Below, piece by piece: positions 11,055 through 20,921 of a stretch of 64,000 nt of DNA; positions within the stretch are counted from its first letter, which is position 1; each line of letters begins with the position of its first letter. The stretch covers positions 42,416 to 106,415 of the forward strand of contig JAUCBJ010007336.1 in the NCBI GenBank assembly GCA_032718475.1, read 5' to 3'. Made by a program: the position numbers and the translations under genes. The DNA comes from Nemertoderma westbladi (Eukaryota; Xenacoelomorpha; Nemertodermatida; Nemertodermatidae). The notes beneath the pieces were generated by a model. The model did not search any database. It was not told where the DNA came from and was given only the letters and a program-made list of their open reading frames with translations.

Positions 11055-11865
11055 CGCCCGGGATACAATGGTGTACCCGGAAAGAAGATGCGCAGATAAA
11101 CGGATAAATTCGGCGAAAATAAACATAATATCAGCATTCTTTAAAGATACCGACAGACTGCGGGAATACAGGAATAACGGGAGTTTGCGTAAATTAGCGG
11201 GAATCTCGAAAGCTTTCCCGAGATCACTTCCGTTTTTACTGTACCGGTACCCAATTGTGCCCACATCCAGATCGATCCGATAACCGATCACGTCGCCTAG
11301 TCCGTATGGTTGTCCATAGTCGTCAAAACGCCGCCCGAAACACTTCTTACAGTTTCCTCCGAAGCCAAAACTATGGTGCTCCAACCAACCCGGCATGGGC
11401 CCTCGCACCTCGTCCTTTACCGTCGCCTCGTAACAGCTGAATAGTAACGACCGGATCCGACTATTCCTTTAGTCGTCCGGGTACCGTGCCAACTCCTCTG
11501 GTCAAGCGCATGACACAGCAACCGTCCGCGGAGATCTGGAGATGGCCAACCACCAACTGGTCACCTCCATCGCTCTATCGAATGACTGAATGAGTTCAAC
11601 TGAAATTTCGTAGGCCTAGTTCTTCCCCCCGATTTCCCATCGAGTTTTCCATCTCGGAGTTTGTACCGTAGAGTTTCATGGACCAGCTGTAGTATCGGGA
11701 TCCAGAATGCCCCGGTCTTCCCGCTTCCGCCGCCATCAGCACAGTCTCCACCGCCCAGGCAGCCAGGACAGCAGGATCAGAGCTGCAGAGGGACAGCCTC
11801 ACCCTGCAAGTTGGTCGGTAGGACATCCAGGACATCCAACGCGCGTCCGATTTCATTCTGAACAC
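11055..11865 (-). pseudogene. DDX1: DDX1 (DEAD-box helicase 1) 5' fragment, decayed and without introns
   Basis: Minus-strand translation in shifting frames gives the N-terminal third of DDX1: NEIGRALDVLDVLPTNLQ with EAVPLQL (Q-motif region, about 11860-11780), a GSGKTGAF Walker A with WIPILQLVHETLRYKLRDG (about 11740-11650), SWHGTRTTKGIVGSGRYY (about 11500-11440), and a SPRY domain with FGFGGN, FDDYGQPYGLGDVIGYRIDLDVG, YSKNGSDLGKAFEIP and SLKNADIMF (11410-11125). A SPRY domain inside the helicase core is particular to DDX1, so the identity is firm. At least four frameshifts are needed and the later helicase motifs are missing, so it is dead. No introns interrupt ~270 residues, which suggests an RNA origin or an intron-poor parent. 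It lies inside the inverted-repeat element at 9306-12138. Confidence 0.85.
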
Positions 11866-12002
11866 CACAGTCAGCTACAGAGCTACGAATGATCCCATAC
11901 AGCCATACTGTGTACTGCAGTACTGCCATACCTGCATACTGCCATATACAATAATGCAATACTGCAATAGGCCAATAGTCATACTGCCAGACTGCGTTCA
12001 TT

Positions 12003-12138
12003 GTTAGGCAAAACAGAAGTAGGCCTAAGCCAGTAAGCAGCTAGGCTTGTACAGTCTGCAGTCTGACAGTTGTAGCTACAATAATTGCCGAAATGCATCG
12101 GATCGGATCGGATCGGATCGGATCGGACGGCATCTGAC
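12003..12138 (-). repeat. right inverted repeat with expanded (GATCC)n
   Basis: Partner of 9306-9420, with about two more GATCC/GGATC units and a short extra segment near the inner edge. Confidence 0.88.
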
Positions 12139-12477
12139 TATAAATGCACCCTAAATAAACGGTCACTTTACCAATTCAGGGAAAGGAGCAGGTTACTGGG
12201 TTACAGACCAGGTTACTGAGTATCCTTCGAATACTGAATACTGTACTGTGCTGTCCTAATGCATACTTAGTACTGCTCGCCTGACTAGTGGACTTTTACT
12301 CAGACCGAGAAACTACCCCGGTAGACAGCTTTATCGATATTTTAATCACTCTCTAATATTCCAAATTTCCCCGTCCGGAATGCCCAACTGGAAGGATGTT
12401 GGTGAGGCAATCCTCCGCCGCCTGGACGACCTACACGCAGGCCAAGATGAGCTGCGGAAGGAAATCAGGGAGCTCCG
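12139..12477 (+). pseudogene. LINE 5' end: 5' UTR and first 33 codons of ORF1, cut by an LTR element
   Basis: A start codon at 12380 opens MPNWKDVGEAILRRLDDL, continuing with a charged helical stretch up to ...EIRELR, where the LTR element begins after CTCCG (12473-12477). The same frame resumes at 25232 beyond the LTR element with an identical CTCCG. The part before 12380 has no ORF and is read as LINE 5' UTR, its left limit unknown. A coiled coil opening ORF1 fits CR1/L2-type LINEs. Confidence 0.75.
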
Positions 12478-13773
12478 TGTAAAAGCCTTTGCTGAATTGC
12501 CCCGTTATTTTTATTATCTTTTACATTAAAATACTCTGTAGTTGATTTAATAAGTGTAAGAGACCGTATTATTGCTGTATCGGTGTTTTTAGAGGATCTA
12601 AGACCTATTTCCTCCGTATGTGTACTGTGAAAGGCATATTTTATGATTCTATGGCAATTCGTGACGCAAAGGGGTGATAGCTACTCTTGAACAGTAGTTA
12701 CTATGACTACGGTTAACAGCTGACATTCATACGTGTTGATTTCCTTTGTTCTACGGCGTCTCTCAGTTCAGTCAGCCAATTAGAGCGTTTTTGTGGCTCC
12801 TTGTACAGAAAATTTCCGAGAAATGACGCAATGCCTATGTGCAGTGTTTACATTCAGTCCTGAGCCAAAGAAAGAACGGCTTGGAAGTATTTTGTGCTTT
12901 ACTGTTTTTAGTCTTACACTAGTAGGTTTAATTATAAAGGGCATATATCCTTTAACTAACGACTACCTGACTCATGGAATCACTGCTGACTGATGATCAT
13001 ACATCCTGACTGCTGAAACATTGCAAACTCATAACAATCAGTGTTCAGTTGTTGTTTTATACTGCTATTTACTGTCAGTTCTTCATAATATGGTTGATGA
13101 ATAATTATATTTGGAATAACGAGAAATAACCCCGAAACCCAATATTCTTGATATACGGGTGTCGGTGGTTGTCGGTGGCGTATTTAGTCAAACCCTTGAT
13201 ATACCGAAGGTAAGAGAGAAAGGTTACAGATAAACGATTGTGACTTATGTTAAAGTGGTTTGAAGTGAATCTAATGTTATTTGATAGACCCTACATGAGT
13301 CAGTCTGTGTTCCTTTTATATGTGACTAAAATCAGTGAAGATTGGCAGATTAGTGTGCAGTATTGTGCAGCATTGTGTATGAGTGAGTCTGTTAAAGAAG
13401 CAATTCCTAAAGAATGCGCCATATATGTGAATTATAATTAAGCCATATCGTTGTGAGTAGTTTAAGTCATAACTCTGTTTATATAGATAAAGCGCCACGT
13501 CCTAAAGGAACTGTTAATATTCCCGAAGGTGAATAATATTGTCAGAGATTATATAATACTGTCAGTCGAATAATACATTAGGCTTACATAGCAATAAAAT
13601 TAAACCGTCGAACCCAATCTCCCGGGAATCTCCAGCGGGTGAATGGTCGCGCACGGATTGGTTTCGACTAGTGTAGTGAATCAAATACTTGTCATAGACT
13701 AAAAACTGATTTAATATCTAGAAGACATCTTAATTTGGTGGGTTAAACTGCCAAAGGTCTGAAAGCGCGAACA
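12478..13773 (+). repeat. 5' LTR
   Basis: 1296 bp, TGTAAAAGCC...GCGAACA, matching 23936-25231. It carries AATAAA at 13593-13598. I could not identify the TATA box or transcript start. Two short frames (12793-12993, 13247-13441) recur in the other LTR and look incidental. No tRNA-complementary TGG primer site is obvious just downstream. Confidence 0.96.
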
Positions 13774-14067
13774 TTAAAGGATATAGCTTCTTTGTTGCAG
13801 TAAGCAATAAAGTTGAAAGTACCGGTCAACCGGTAAACCTGAACAGTACACCTGTAGGTCAGTAGGCCCAACCGCTAGAACCGGTACTGCCGTATAAGTA
13901 CACTAGTATTATTCGATTTGATTGTTGTATACCGGTAGGCTGTTTAAGAGATTAGGGACTGTACACCCCTTGTTTCTTTTGGAGCTTACTTATTTCTGTC
14001 AGTTTTATTTGTTTGTAGGCCAGTATTGAACAGAAGGCGTGTAAACCTGATCAGATTGTACAGACGA

Positions 14068-14640
14068 TTTGTAGGCTGAGCTGTTGTCTGATTGCTGTTA
14101 AGTCCGAACGAATTGCAGTGTGTGTAGATCACCTGTCCGATTAAGTACGATTAGGCAGTAGGGGCAGCGAACGCTGTAAGGTAATCCCCCAACTAAAGAA
14201 TAAGTCGCACTACTGGGTTAGAGCGCATACTCCCTAATCATTTCGGAGTCTGCATGTCCTGTGGTTTATTTAGGCTTGAGAGTGGTCTGCCATCGTTTAG
14301 TCTGTACTTTGTTTGTGTAAGTCTGTGCGGGTAGCGTATAATTTTATTTAGATAATTTGTAGGCTGGATAGTTGTCTGGCTGTTATTAGGTCTGAACGGA
14401 TTGCCGCGTGTGTGGATCATCTGTCCGATTAAGTACGATTAGGCAGTAGGGGCAGCGAACGCTGTAAGGTAAACCCCAACTAAAGAATAAGTCGCACTAC
14501 TGGGTTAGAGCGCATACTCCCTAATCATTTCGGAGTCTGCATATACCGTAGTTTGTTTAGGCTTGATAGTAGTCTGTCAGTGTTCGGTCTGTATTTTGTT
14601 TGAGTAGTTTGTACGCGTAGCGTAATATTTATTATTCAGA
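14068..14640 (+). repeat. tandem duplication in the leader, period ~288 bp
   Basis: Two copies starting TTTGTAGGCTG (14068 and 14356). They share GTCCGATTAAGTACGATTAG and GGGGCAGCGAACGCTGTAAG, then a segment beginning CTAAAGAATAAGTCGCAC, with scattered differences in between. Confidence 0.85.
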
Positions 14641-15549
14641 GTTTATGCGATTATCCGCAACATTCATTCCCCAAGTTTGTTCATACAGTAATTGTGTTTG
14701 TTATACATACCGTTATAGTTAAATTAACCCCGGTACTACACGGGCTGCTTGGCGTAGGTAAAGACTGGTGATTTTGTGCATCGGTCACTCCAGCAGATGC
14801 CGTGGTTCTTTTAGCTGTTCAAGTATATTTAACTACTGATTATTTGTTGTACAAGTACTCGTACCTAATTTAGGGTTTAGTGTACAGTGCTTTCCGAAGT
14901 AATTATTGTAGGCATTATATTTGTGTTGTAAAGTGGTTGATAGGCACATTCGATTAGCTCTATTAACTTCTAGGTAGGAACACTCCGTGATACATAACGT
15001 AGAACCTATAGCGATACGGCTATAGGTCGTCAGGCGGTGGTATTTTCCTATCTAGACAACGCAGTGTATTTACTACTACTTATTATTTCAAATACCGTAG
15101 TACTCTGTCCGTTGTAATAACCGGTTATCTAACCCTTTGTTAGGCTGGTTTGTAGACTTCTTGTAAAATTACCCTAAAAATTCGTATTTGTGTTTTTGTA
15201 AATTTTTGTGTTTATTTAGAGATTGTAATCTCAACCCAAATTGTACGTAATTTGTAGTATTAAGTAACTTAGGTAAATTAGTATTATTTGTTTTAGTGTC
15301 CTGTACGTAACACTTCACTGAAAGCGCACCGCTTTGTGTAGTGATTACTCCCCAGAAATAATAACATTTATTTCAAACATTGACAAAACCCATTAAAAAC
15401 GGGTATATATATATTATAAATCAAATCTAACGATTTATAAATCGTAGGCCTACCATACAACCATTAGGCCTCAATATCAGTTGGATTACTGCTCAAATAA
15501 CGGTAATAAAGTAAGTAAAGTAACCAAGTAACCCTAAAATTCAGAAATT

Positions 15550-15830
15550 CAATTATTTAAAATAATTGATATACCGGTATTCTCGATAGGCCTATTATCT
15601 TTATTTCTATAAATTTTGGCTGAAATTATACCGGTACTTGTAATTAATTCTAGTCCAGAATTATATATACTACAAACTGTAAGCTGTATACCGGTATTCA
15701 GATAGGCCTATTATATATTTATATATATTTGTGCTAAAATTATACCGGTATTCTGTGATAAACCTAGTCTGTAATAATAGTTATATATACTATAAGCATA
15801 CCGGTATTCTAATATATTATATATATATCA
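15550..15830. repeat. AT-rich tandem repeat with ACCGGTA, ~125 bp, 2+ copies
   Basis: Units contain ATACCGGTATTC, then ATAGGCCTATTAT, an AT stretch, GCT(G/A)AAATTATACCGGTA, and TAGTC. ACCGGT and AGGCCT are themselves palindromes. Confidence 0.75.
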
Positions 15831-15944
15831 CGCTACACTGAGTAGCAGTAACGGTAATTAATTACTAGGCTAGCAGGTAATACTGCGTTACTAGACTTAC
15901 TCAGACTGTAATACAGCAGTAGACATTCAACGGTATACATAGTC

Positions 15945-18089
15945 ATGTCTGATACTAAGCAGAACCTGTCAGACAGTTTATTAGATGTAACTATCTGCGA
16001 CTCAGATAGAGACGTACCACTGTCTGGTCGTAAATCCAGTTCACCTCCCACTGTGAGGAAAGTCATCCCTCCAGTAGTAATAACAGAACCTAGGCTGGTC
16101 CAACATCGTAGGTCTATCATAGGCACCCAAGCTCAGGTCAAGCGGGACCAACAAGCGGCGGAACAGCAACAACCCGCTAGTCAAGAACTTATTCCTCAGC
16201 GGCCCAGCAGCTCCAGTAGTGAGGATACTGTAGAGCTGACACCCGAGAGCGGAGCAGAGATGACGGATGCAGTTTATACGGATCCCCTTCTCATCCTTCC
16301 TGCAGCCGTGCTCGCTGGGTTATTGATCGCGGTGGAAGAACACCAGATCGATTGGGCGAGAAGTCAACGGTCAACTAGAGATAGCTACGCGGGCTACACT
16401 AGTGAAGAACTGAAGTCTATTGTCGAGTCGCAATGGAACTTCCCCGGACCCGGACTCCCGTTTGATTTATCAGAAGCTGCCTGGGAAGACATACACCGGA
16501 TGGGAGTAGCCAAGGAAACCATCGATCCAGCTGTGTGGAAGAGGTCCGCAGCCGGATACGCACAGGGATTCTTCAGCTCTATGGAGCGAATAGAAAAGCA
16601 ACTTTTTCAACAACCTCAAGGACCTCAAGAGCAGGGATCACTGCTTTATCAAGTTAGAGAAAGAGTTCTGCGGATTAGGCTAATCTTATCCGCCTTTGAG
16701 GAGGCTTCTAAAAGAAAACAAGACACGTCGTTGCAAGTTGCCGTAAAGACTTGGTTTCAACGGGTGAGTCGCCAGGTTCAAGGAGCAGCTCAGTGGAAAG
16801 CTCAGTTGGAGGAGCGCTCAACCCATGGAGAATCAACAGACGCTACTTTTTCCCAAGTGGAAAGTGAAGCGACGGCAGAGAAACCGCATAAGAGGGATGC
16901 CATTGACATCTATCTGTCAGACTATCAGCGTTTCGTAGGTGATGAAGAGTTGCGGAGAAGACTAGATGGGCTTAGCCCTAATAGTGAAGGAGCCCAGCGT
17001 GTGTTGGATGCAATTGATGTGGATAGGTTAGCGGCGAACCAAACTAAATTCGATGAACAACTCCGCATCGCTAGAGACCAAGAAGAACAATTAAAGAAAA
17101 AACGTATAGAAGACAGAAAGATAGCAGCAGTGGCAGAGGCGGAAAGAAAAGCGACCTTGGCAGAAGCAGCGGCAGAGGCAAAAGCGGCAGCAGCAGAAGC
17201 AGAGGCAAAGGCAACAGCGGCAGCAGCAGAAGCAAAGGCAGAGGCAAAAGCGGCAGCGGCAGAGGTAAAAGCGGCAGCGGTGGCGGAAGCAGAACGGAGA
17301 GCATCTGAAGAGGCAACCCAACTAGAGTTGGAAAATCTTCAAGAGAGGCAAGACAACTTCAATAAACAGTTAACAGCTAGTAATATGCAGATGATGAGTC
17401 GATCTACTCCCAAAAGACAGGGATATACATCATCGGAGGAAGGCGATACCACCGATACTGAAGGCAAAGGAAATAGATCTCGTCTAAGCAGACGTAAAAG
17501 AACATTCCACCGTCAGAAATTGCCTGATTTGCCTCCAGCTGTTAGAAGGCAACTAAATAACACCAACTTAGGTAGTACAGAGCCCACAGACCAAATAATT
17601 AAAATAGAAAGACTCCCTACTATAGTAGATGAGCCTGAAATAAGTAGGCCTGTTCTTGAAATCACCCCTTCGGTGGTAGATACACCTGTGCTCCCTGAAA
17701 CTACTTCTAAATTCCCTCTGCATAGCACTAAGCTACCTGTGCCCCGTAGAACTGCCCAAGAGACAGTTCAGGTCCTGGACCCCGAGCGAAATATTCCAAA
17801 TTTGTCGCCCGTTGTCCCTCGTCCGCCCGCTACAACGTTGGCGACTCCCGCTTCGGCGGTCGAATGGGTGGACGAGAGACGGCGGGGGATGGATATCCTG
17901 CTCGGACAGATGCAGGAGACTGTCCAGCAGTTCAAGGGCACAGTAAGGGAAAGTAGGCTAGAGTTGCAAGAAGTGCAGCAAAGTATCGCGCTAGAACGCG
18001 ATAAATTAGTAAATACTCAAAAAGGTATACCACCACCCTCTGTAACAATGTGTCAACCCGTTAGTATGAACGTATGTACTGAAGTATGA
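15945..18089 (+). CDS. first ORF of the LTR element: coiled-coil Gag-like protein
   Basis: 714 codons. No catalytic motif and no zinc finger. The N-terminal ~110 residues are Ser/Pro/Gln-rich; residues ~110-300 look globular and helical with several Trp; residues ~365-480 are a long charged helix rich in Ala, Glu and Lys (repeated AEAKA-type runs), probably a coiled coil; then an Arg/Lys-rich stretch (SRRKRTFHRQK), a Pro-rich linker and a second predicted coiled coil near 640-690. It ends at a UGA in the same frame as the capsid-protease ORF, which resumes 9 nt later. In ordinary BEL/Pao elements gag and pol are usually one ORF starting near the capsid, so a separate upstream protein is unusual. 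A structural role is inferred from position. The start at 15945 is the first Met of the open frame. Confidence 0.75.
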   Translation: MSDTKQNLSDSLLDVTICDSDRDVPLSGRKSSSPPTVRKVIPPVVITEPRLVQHRRSIIGTQAQVKRDQQAAEQQQPASQELIPQRPSSSSSEDTVELTPESGAEMTDAVYTDPLLILPAAVLAGLLIAVEEHQIDWARSQRSTRDSYAGYTSEELKSIVESQWNFPGPGLPFDLSEAAWEDIHRMGVAKETIDPAVWKRSAAGYAQGFFSSMERIEKQLFQQPQGPQEQGSLLYQVRERVLRIRLILSAFEEASKRKQDTSLQVAVKTWFQRVSRQVQGAAQWKAQLEERSTHGESTDATFSQVESEATAEKPHKRDAIDIYLSDYQRFVGDEELRRRLDGLSPNSEGAQRVLDAIDVDRLAANQTKFDEQLRIARDQEEQLKKKRIEDRKIAAVAEAERKATLAEAAAEAKAAAAEAEAKATAAAAEAKAEAKAAAAEVKAAAVAEAERRASEEATQLELENLQERQDNFNKQLTASNMQMMSRSTPKRQGYTSSEEGDTTDTEGKGNRSRLSRRKRTFHRQKLPDLPPAVRRQLNNTNLGSTEPTDQIIKIERLPTIVDEPEISRPVLEITPSVVDTPVLPETTSKFPLHSTKLPVPRRTAQETVQVLDPERNIPNLSPVVPRPPATTLATPASAVEWVDERRRGMDILLGQMQETVQQFKGTVRESRLELQEVQQSIALERDKLVNTQKGIPPPSVTMCQPVSMNVCTEV

Positions 18090-18101
18090 ACTGAAGTATT
18101 G
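18081..18101 (+). promoter_or_regulatory. in-frame UGA between the two ORFs (possible readthrough site)
   Basis: Reading ..ACT GAA GTA TGA ACT GAA GTA TTG.., the frame of 15945-18089 continues directly into 18099-20921. A 12-nt tandem duplication (ACTGAAGTATGA / ACTGAAGTATTG) differs by one base, the first copy creating the stop. This could be a readthrough signal or a chance stop. No pseudoknot was established. Confidence 0.45.
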
Positions 18102-20921
18102 CATGCGCAAGGTGTGGAGCCTACACGCATATATACTGCTAGCGAAGTAGAAACTCCTATAGTGAACCCTATTAAGGGTAATTATAGACCTGTTGATAAT
18201 GATATTCCCTATAGAACTGATAATAATCCGAGAAATTTATATACCGATAACTCGATATTAAATAGCACGATGGCCCAAGAAAGTTTTACGCGTCAAATGG
18301 CTAGAACCGAAGCCCGGCAAGCGGTAAAGGTTGGAGAGATCGTCAAGTTCAATGGAGATGAGATGAAATGGTTACCTTTTAATGAATATTACAAAGATAA
18401 CATACAGAGCTCTGTACTATCTAATGGAGAAAAACCTAGATACCTCATCGAGTGCTTGGAAGGATCTCCCAGGTTAATGGCGTTAAGGTTTATTGGACAT
18501 CCAGACGGATTAAGACAAGTTTGGGATACACTAAACATCAGGTATGGTAATAGGAATGACATAGCTGGGTATTTGTATGCAAAATTAATGGCGCCCCGAA
18601 AGTTTCTTAGCAGCGGGATTATAGAGTTTTCCGATGAGATTCAGGAGATCTGTAGACAATTAGATTGGCTAGGTAAGTCTCATGAATACCAGAATTCTAT
18701 GGTTGTAAGAGCCTTAGCATCTGCTTTGCCCAAGGGTGGAGTAGGTACACGCTGGGATAAGAAGGTGTTATATATGATGGAACAACAACGACGAGACCCT
18801 ACCATGACTGATCTCATGTCATTCTTAGATAGAGAAGTGAAATTACAGCTCCTAAGGCAGTCCAGAGAGAAGACATTGGAAAACAAGGTAAGTGAGAAAC
18901 CCGTTTCTAGGAGAAGGGTAACACCAGTATGTTATACCGACGACGGTGAAAGCCAAACCTCTCAAGGAGAGGACAGCGGGAAAGACACTGACAGGCCTTA
19001 TTATGTCAATAAAATGCCTAAAGAACAGGTAAGTAAATCCAAGTCTCGACCCAATGACAGAAGGGAACCGGTACAAAAAACCCCTCCTACGTCTCCTAAA
19101 GGAATTCAGGTGAGAAAGCCCGAGGAAAGAACAAGTGTGCACCACATAGCACAGGTTAAAGTAAGTAACATCAAACCAAAATGTGCGCTGTGTGACGGGA
19201 CCCACTATTTGAATAGGTGTGATGAATTTCTAAAGAAATCATTAACGGAGAGACGCGAAGTTATGTGGGATAAGCGGTTGTGTTATAATTGCCTCAGACG
19301 AGGACACCAACGGCGAACCTGTAACTCCGACGCAAGGTGTGCAAAGTGCGGCGCAAATCATCATATCTTGTTGCACACGGAATTCGAACGAAACAGCCCG
19401 AGTCAGGTAAGTGAGTCCGAACTACATGTCCAATTCAGTGATGTGAACGACACTGATCAATCTGAGATGGAAGGATTCTATACGGACGAGTTCTCCGACC
19501 AAAACGAATCCTGTTACCTAATAAACACCACCGCAGTGTATCGAGCACTCATACATGAGAAAGACACAGACAGCGACCTTACCTTAACTACTTCCGATCA
19601 ACAACCCTCTTGGAAAGCGCCAACTTCCAATATAGGAATCCGAGAGTTTCCTGTGGTGCAGGTAAGGGTGCACGGACCTAAACGGAGTTATGTAGTGAAC
19701 GCCCTCCTGGACTCCGGCAGCACAGGAACATTCATCGATAAAGAGCTAGCCGAAGATATATTTGCTGGACAACCCAAGTTCCAAACTAAGCTCAACATGT
19801 TAGGCATTATGCAAGTTTGGAAATCTACAATAACAGCTGATTATTATGTAGGCGCGTTGTCCACCCCACAAGACGAACTAGGAGAACATAGCATAAGGTC
19901 AGTGAAAATGGTGGCTATTAAGAACTTCACTACTACTCAAGCAGACCTTTATAATTGGGACGAGGATGAGAGCATCCAACATCTTAACATACCTCGATTC
20001 CAAACTGATTACCCTGGAGTGCAAATACTCATCGGCCAAAACGCGCATGAGGCGCTGGAGACATTAGAGAAACGGCCTGCTCAACCGCAGCCCCTACAGA
20101 CCTATGCGGTAAGAACTAGAGTAGGTTGGTACCTTACTGGACCTTCCCGTAGAACGCTCAGGGAAAGACTGCTTCAAGATCGCGTCTGCCAAGTGAGTGA
20201 ATGGGAAGACGATACTAGTGAGGGAGACGACCCAACTGAGGGAACACCACACTCCTCAGATAATGACAATCTTAGCTCCAATGTAGATCAATGGAGATAT
20301 TGCCCCAAGAAGTTTAATCCAACGGACATCGCTTCCAGAGGAGCAACTCCTCAAGAACTGACAGATACTATAGACCGGTTAGGTGAACCCGACTTCCTGA
20401 GTAAGGAGAATGAATGGCCTCCCCATCTTACTCCGACTGAGATTAGACCAGCCAAGGGAGCGGAGAAAGTTAAACCTAAAACCCGGACGGGTGGAGCGGA
20501 GTTATTTGAACCCGGGATAGATCTGTCGGTATTGCATATTGCCAGGGATGACGCCATGGATCTGGACCTCCCCACCGCGAGTGGATCCTTCATGAAGATC
20601 AGAGAGAGCGATTGGAGCTCTGGAACATCAGACGTCTCGCAGGGACTCTCACCTCTCCTGCAGAGAGCGACGGACCACTATAGCTCCTGGAATCGGCTTT
20701 GTGACGCCGTCATATACTTTGAGCGATGTTTCTATCGTCACTATTCCAGGACGAAGAGGAAACCTGGAATTGTATTCAGGATGCAGCGACTCAATCACCC
20801 AGTCGGTCGTTTGTGTTTATCGGAAGGGAATGGAGGACTCTCCGGAAACTGTGGAAGGCAAGATTCTCTTCCCACGACCACCTCCCTAATCCTTCAAACA
20901 TCTAGGGACTCCATAACGTAA
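18099..20921 (+). CDS. capsid, zinc knuckles and aspartic protease, fused to remnants of pol
   Basis: 940 codons in the same frame as the preceding ORF. Parts in order: a Pao-type capsid segment (about residues 60-255; IVKFNGDEMKWLPFNEYYKD is the signature start); a low-complexity linker; cysteine clusters CALC..H..C, CYNCLRRGHQRRTC and CAKCGANHHILLH (about 360-430); a retroviral-type aspartic protease with active site LLDSGSTGTFID (about 540) and a later ILIGQ; then an abrupt jump to WRYCPKKFNPTDIASRG, which belongs to the end of the RNase H region. About 600 residues of RT/RNase H that normally lie between are missing. A further Pao-like piece (SPLLQRATDHYSSWNRL) follows, but the integrase core does not. 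The frame has no AUG at 18099 (TTG), so translation would come by readthrough of the UGA or from an internal AUG such as that at codon 58. Confidence 0.85.
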   Translation: MHAQGVEPTRIYTASEVETPIVNPIKGNYRPVDNDIPYRTDNNPRNLYTDNSILNSTMAQESFTRQMARTEARQAVKVGEIVKFNGDEMKWLPFNEYYKDNIQSSVLSNGEKPRYLIECLEGSPRLMALRFIGHPDGLRQVWDTLNIRYGNRNDIAGYLYAKLMAPRKFLSSGIIEFSDEIQEICRQLDWLGKSHEYQNSMVVRALASALPKGGVGTRWDKKVLYMMEQQRRDPTMTDLMSFLDREVKLQLLRQSREKTLENKVSEKPVSRRRVTPVCYTDDGESQTSQGEDSGKDTDRPYYVNKMPKEQVSKSKSRPNDRREPVQKTPPTSPKGIQVRKPEERTSVHHIAQVKVSNIKPKCALCDGTHYLNRCDEFLKKSLTERREVMWDKRLCYNCLRRGHQRRTCNSDARCAKCGANHHILLHTEFERNSPSQVSESELHVQFSDVNDTDQSEMEGFYTDEFSDQNESCYLINTTAVYRALIHEKDTDSDLTLTTSDQQPSWKAPTSNIGIREFPVVQVRVHGPKRSYVVNALLDSGSTGTFIDKELAEDIFAGQPKFQTKLNMLGIMQVWKSTITADYYVGALSTPQDELGEHSIRSVKMVAIKNFTTTQADLYNWDEDESIQHLNIPRFQTDYPGVQILIGQNAHEALETLEKRPAQPQPLQTYAVRTRVGWYLTGPSRRTLRERLLQDRVCQVSEWEDDTSEGDDPTEGTPHSSDNDNLSSNVDQWRYCPKKFNPTDIASRGATPQELTDTIDRLGEPDFLSKENEWPPHLTPTEIRPAKGAEKVKPKTRTGGAELFEPGIDLSVLHIARDDAMDLDLPTASGSFMKIRESDWSSGTSDVSQGLSPLLQRATDHYSSWNRLCDAVIYFERCFYRHYSRTKRKPGIVFRMQRLNHPVGRLCLSEGNGGLSGNCGRQDSLPTTTSLILQTSRDSIT

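Larger units (their letters stand above)
9306..12138. mobile_element. 2.8-kb inverted-repeat element carrying a DDX1 gene fragment; superfamily unknown
   Basis: The ends are long inverted repeats (9306-9420 and about 12003-12138) that begin GTCAGATGCCGTCC. No transposase ORF lies between them, so it would be non-autonomous. Target duplication is unresolved: the left flank ends in tatat and the right begins with tata, offset by one base. The interior holds AT-rich DNA, G and C homopolymers, a short ~30-bp tandem repeat and, in its right third, a degraded DDX1 fragment. The layout recalls Pack-type elements that carry captured gene pieces. The alternative is an ordinary pseudogene enclosed by an inverted duplication. 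Confidence 0.65.
13774..15944 (+). other. long leader of the LTR element, repeat-rich, non-coding
   Basis: 2.17 kb between the 5' LTR and the first ORF. It holds an approximate ~288-bp tandem duplication (14068-14640) and an AT-rich ~125-bp tandem repeat (15550-15830). No ORF is recognisable. Packaging or translation-control signals are expected here but cannot be pinpointed. Confidence 0.7.

Noticed and set aside
10866-11137. Val/Pro/Cys-rich continuation of the DDX1 frame as part of a protein
   Set aside because: It translates the ~30-bp tandem repeat past the end of the DDX1 similarity.
12793-13498. Small frames in the LTR, repeated at 24251-24956
   Set aside because: Present twice only because the LTR is duplicated. 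No motif and no sign of selection could be judged.
13774-13800. Primer-binding site of the LTR element
   Set aside because: No TGG-starting tRNA complement is visible directly after the 5' LTR.
17071-17321. Leu/Pro-rich and Cys-rich minus-strand frames
   Set aside because: Antisense of the Ala/Glu/Lys repeat in the coiled-coil ORF; no independent support.
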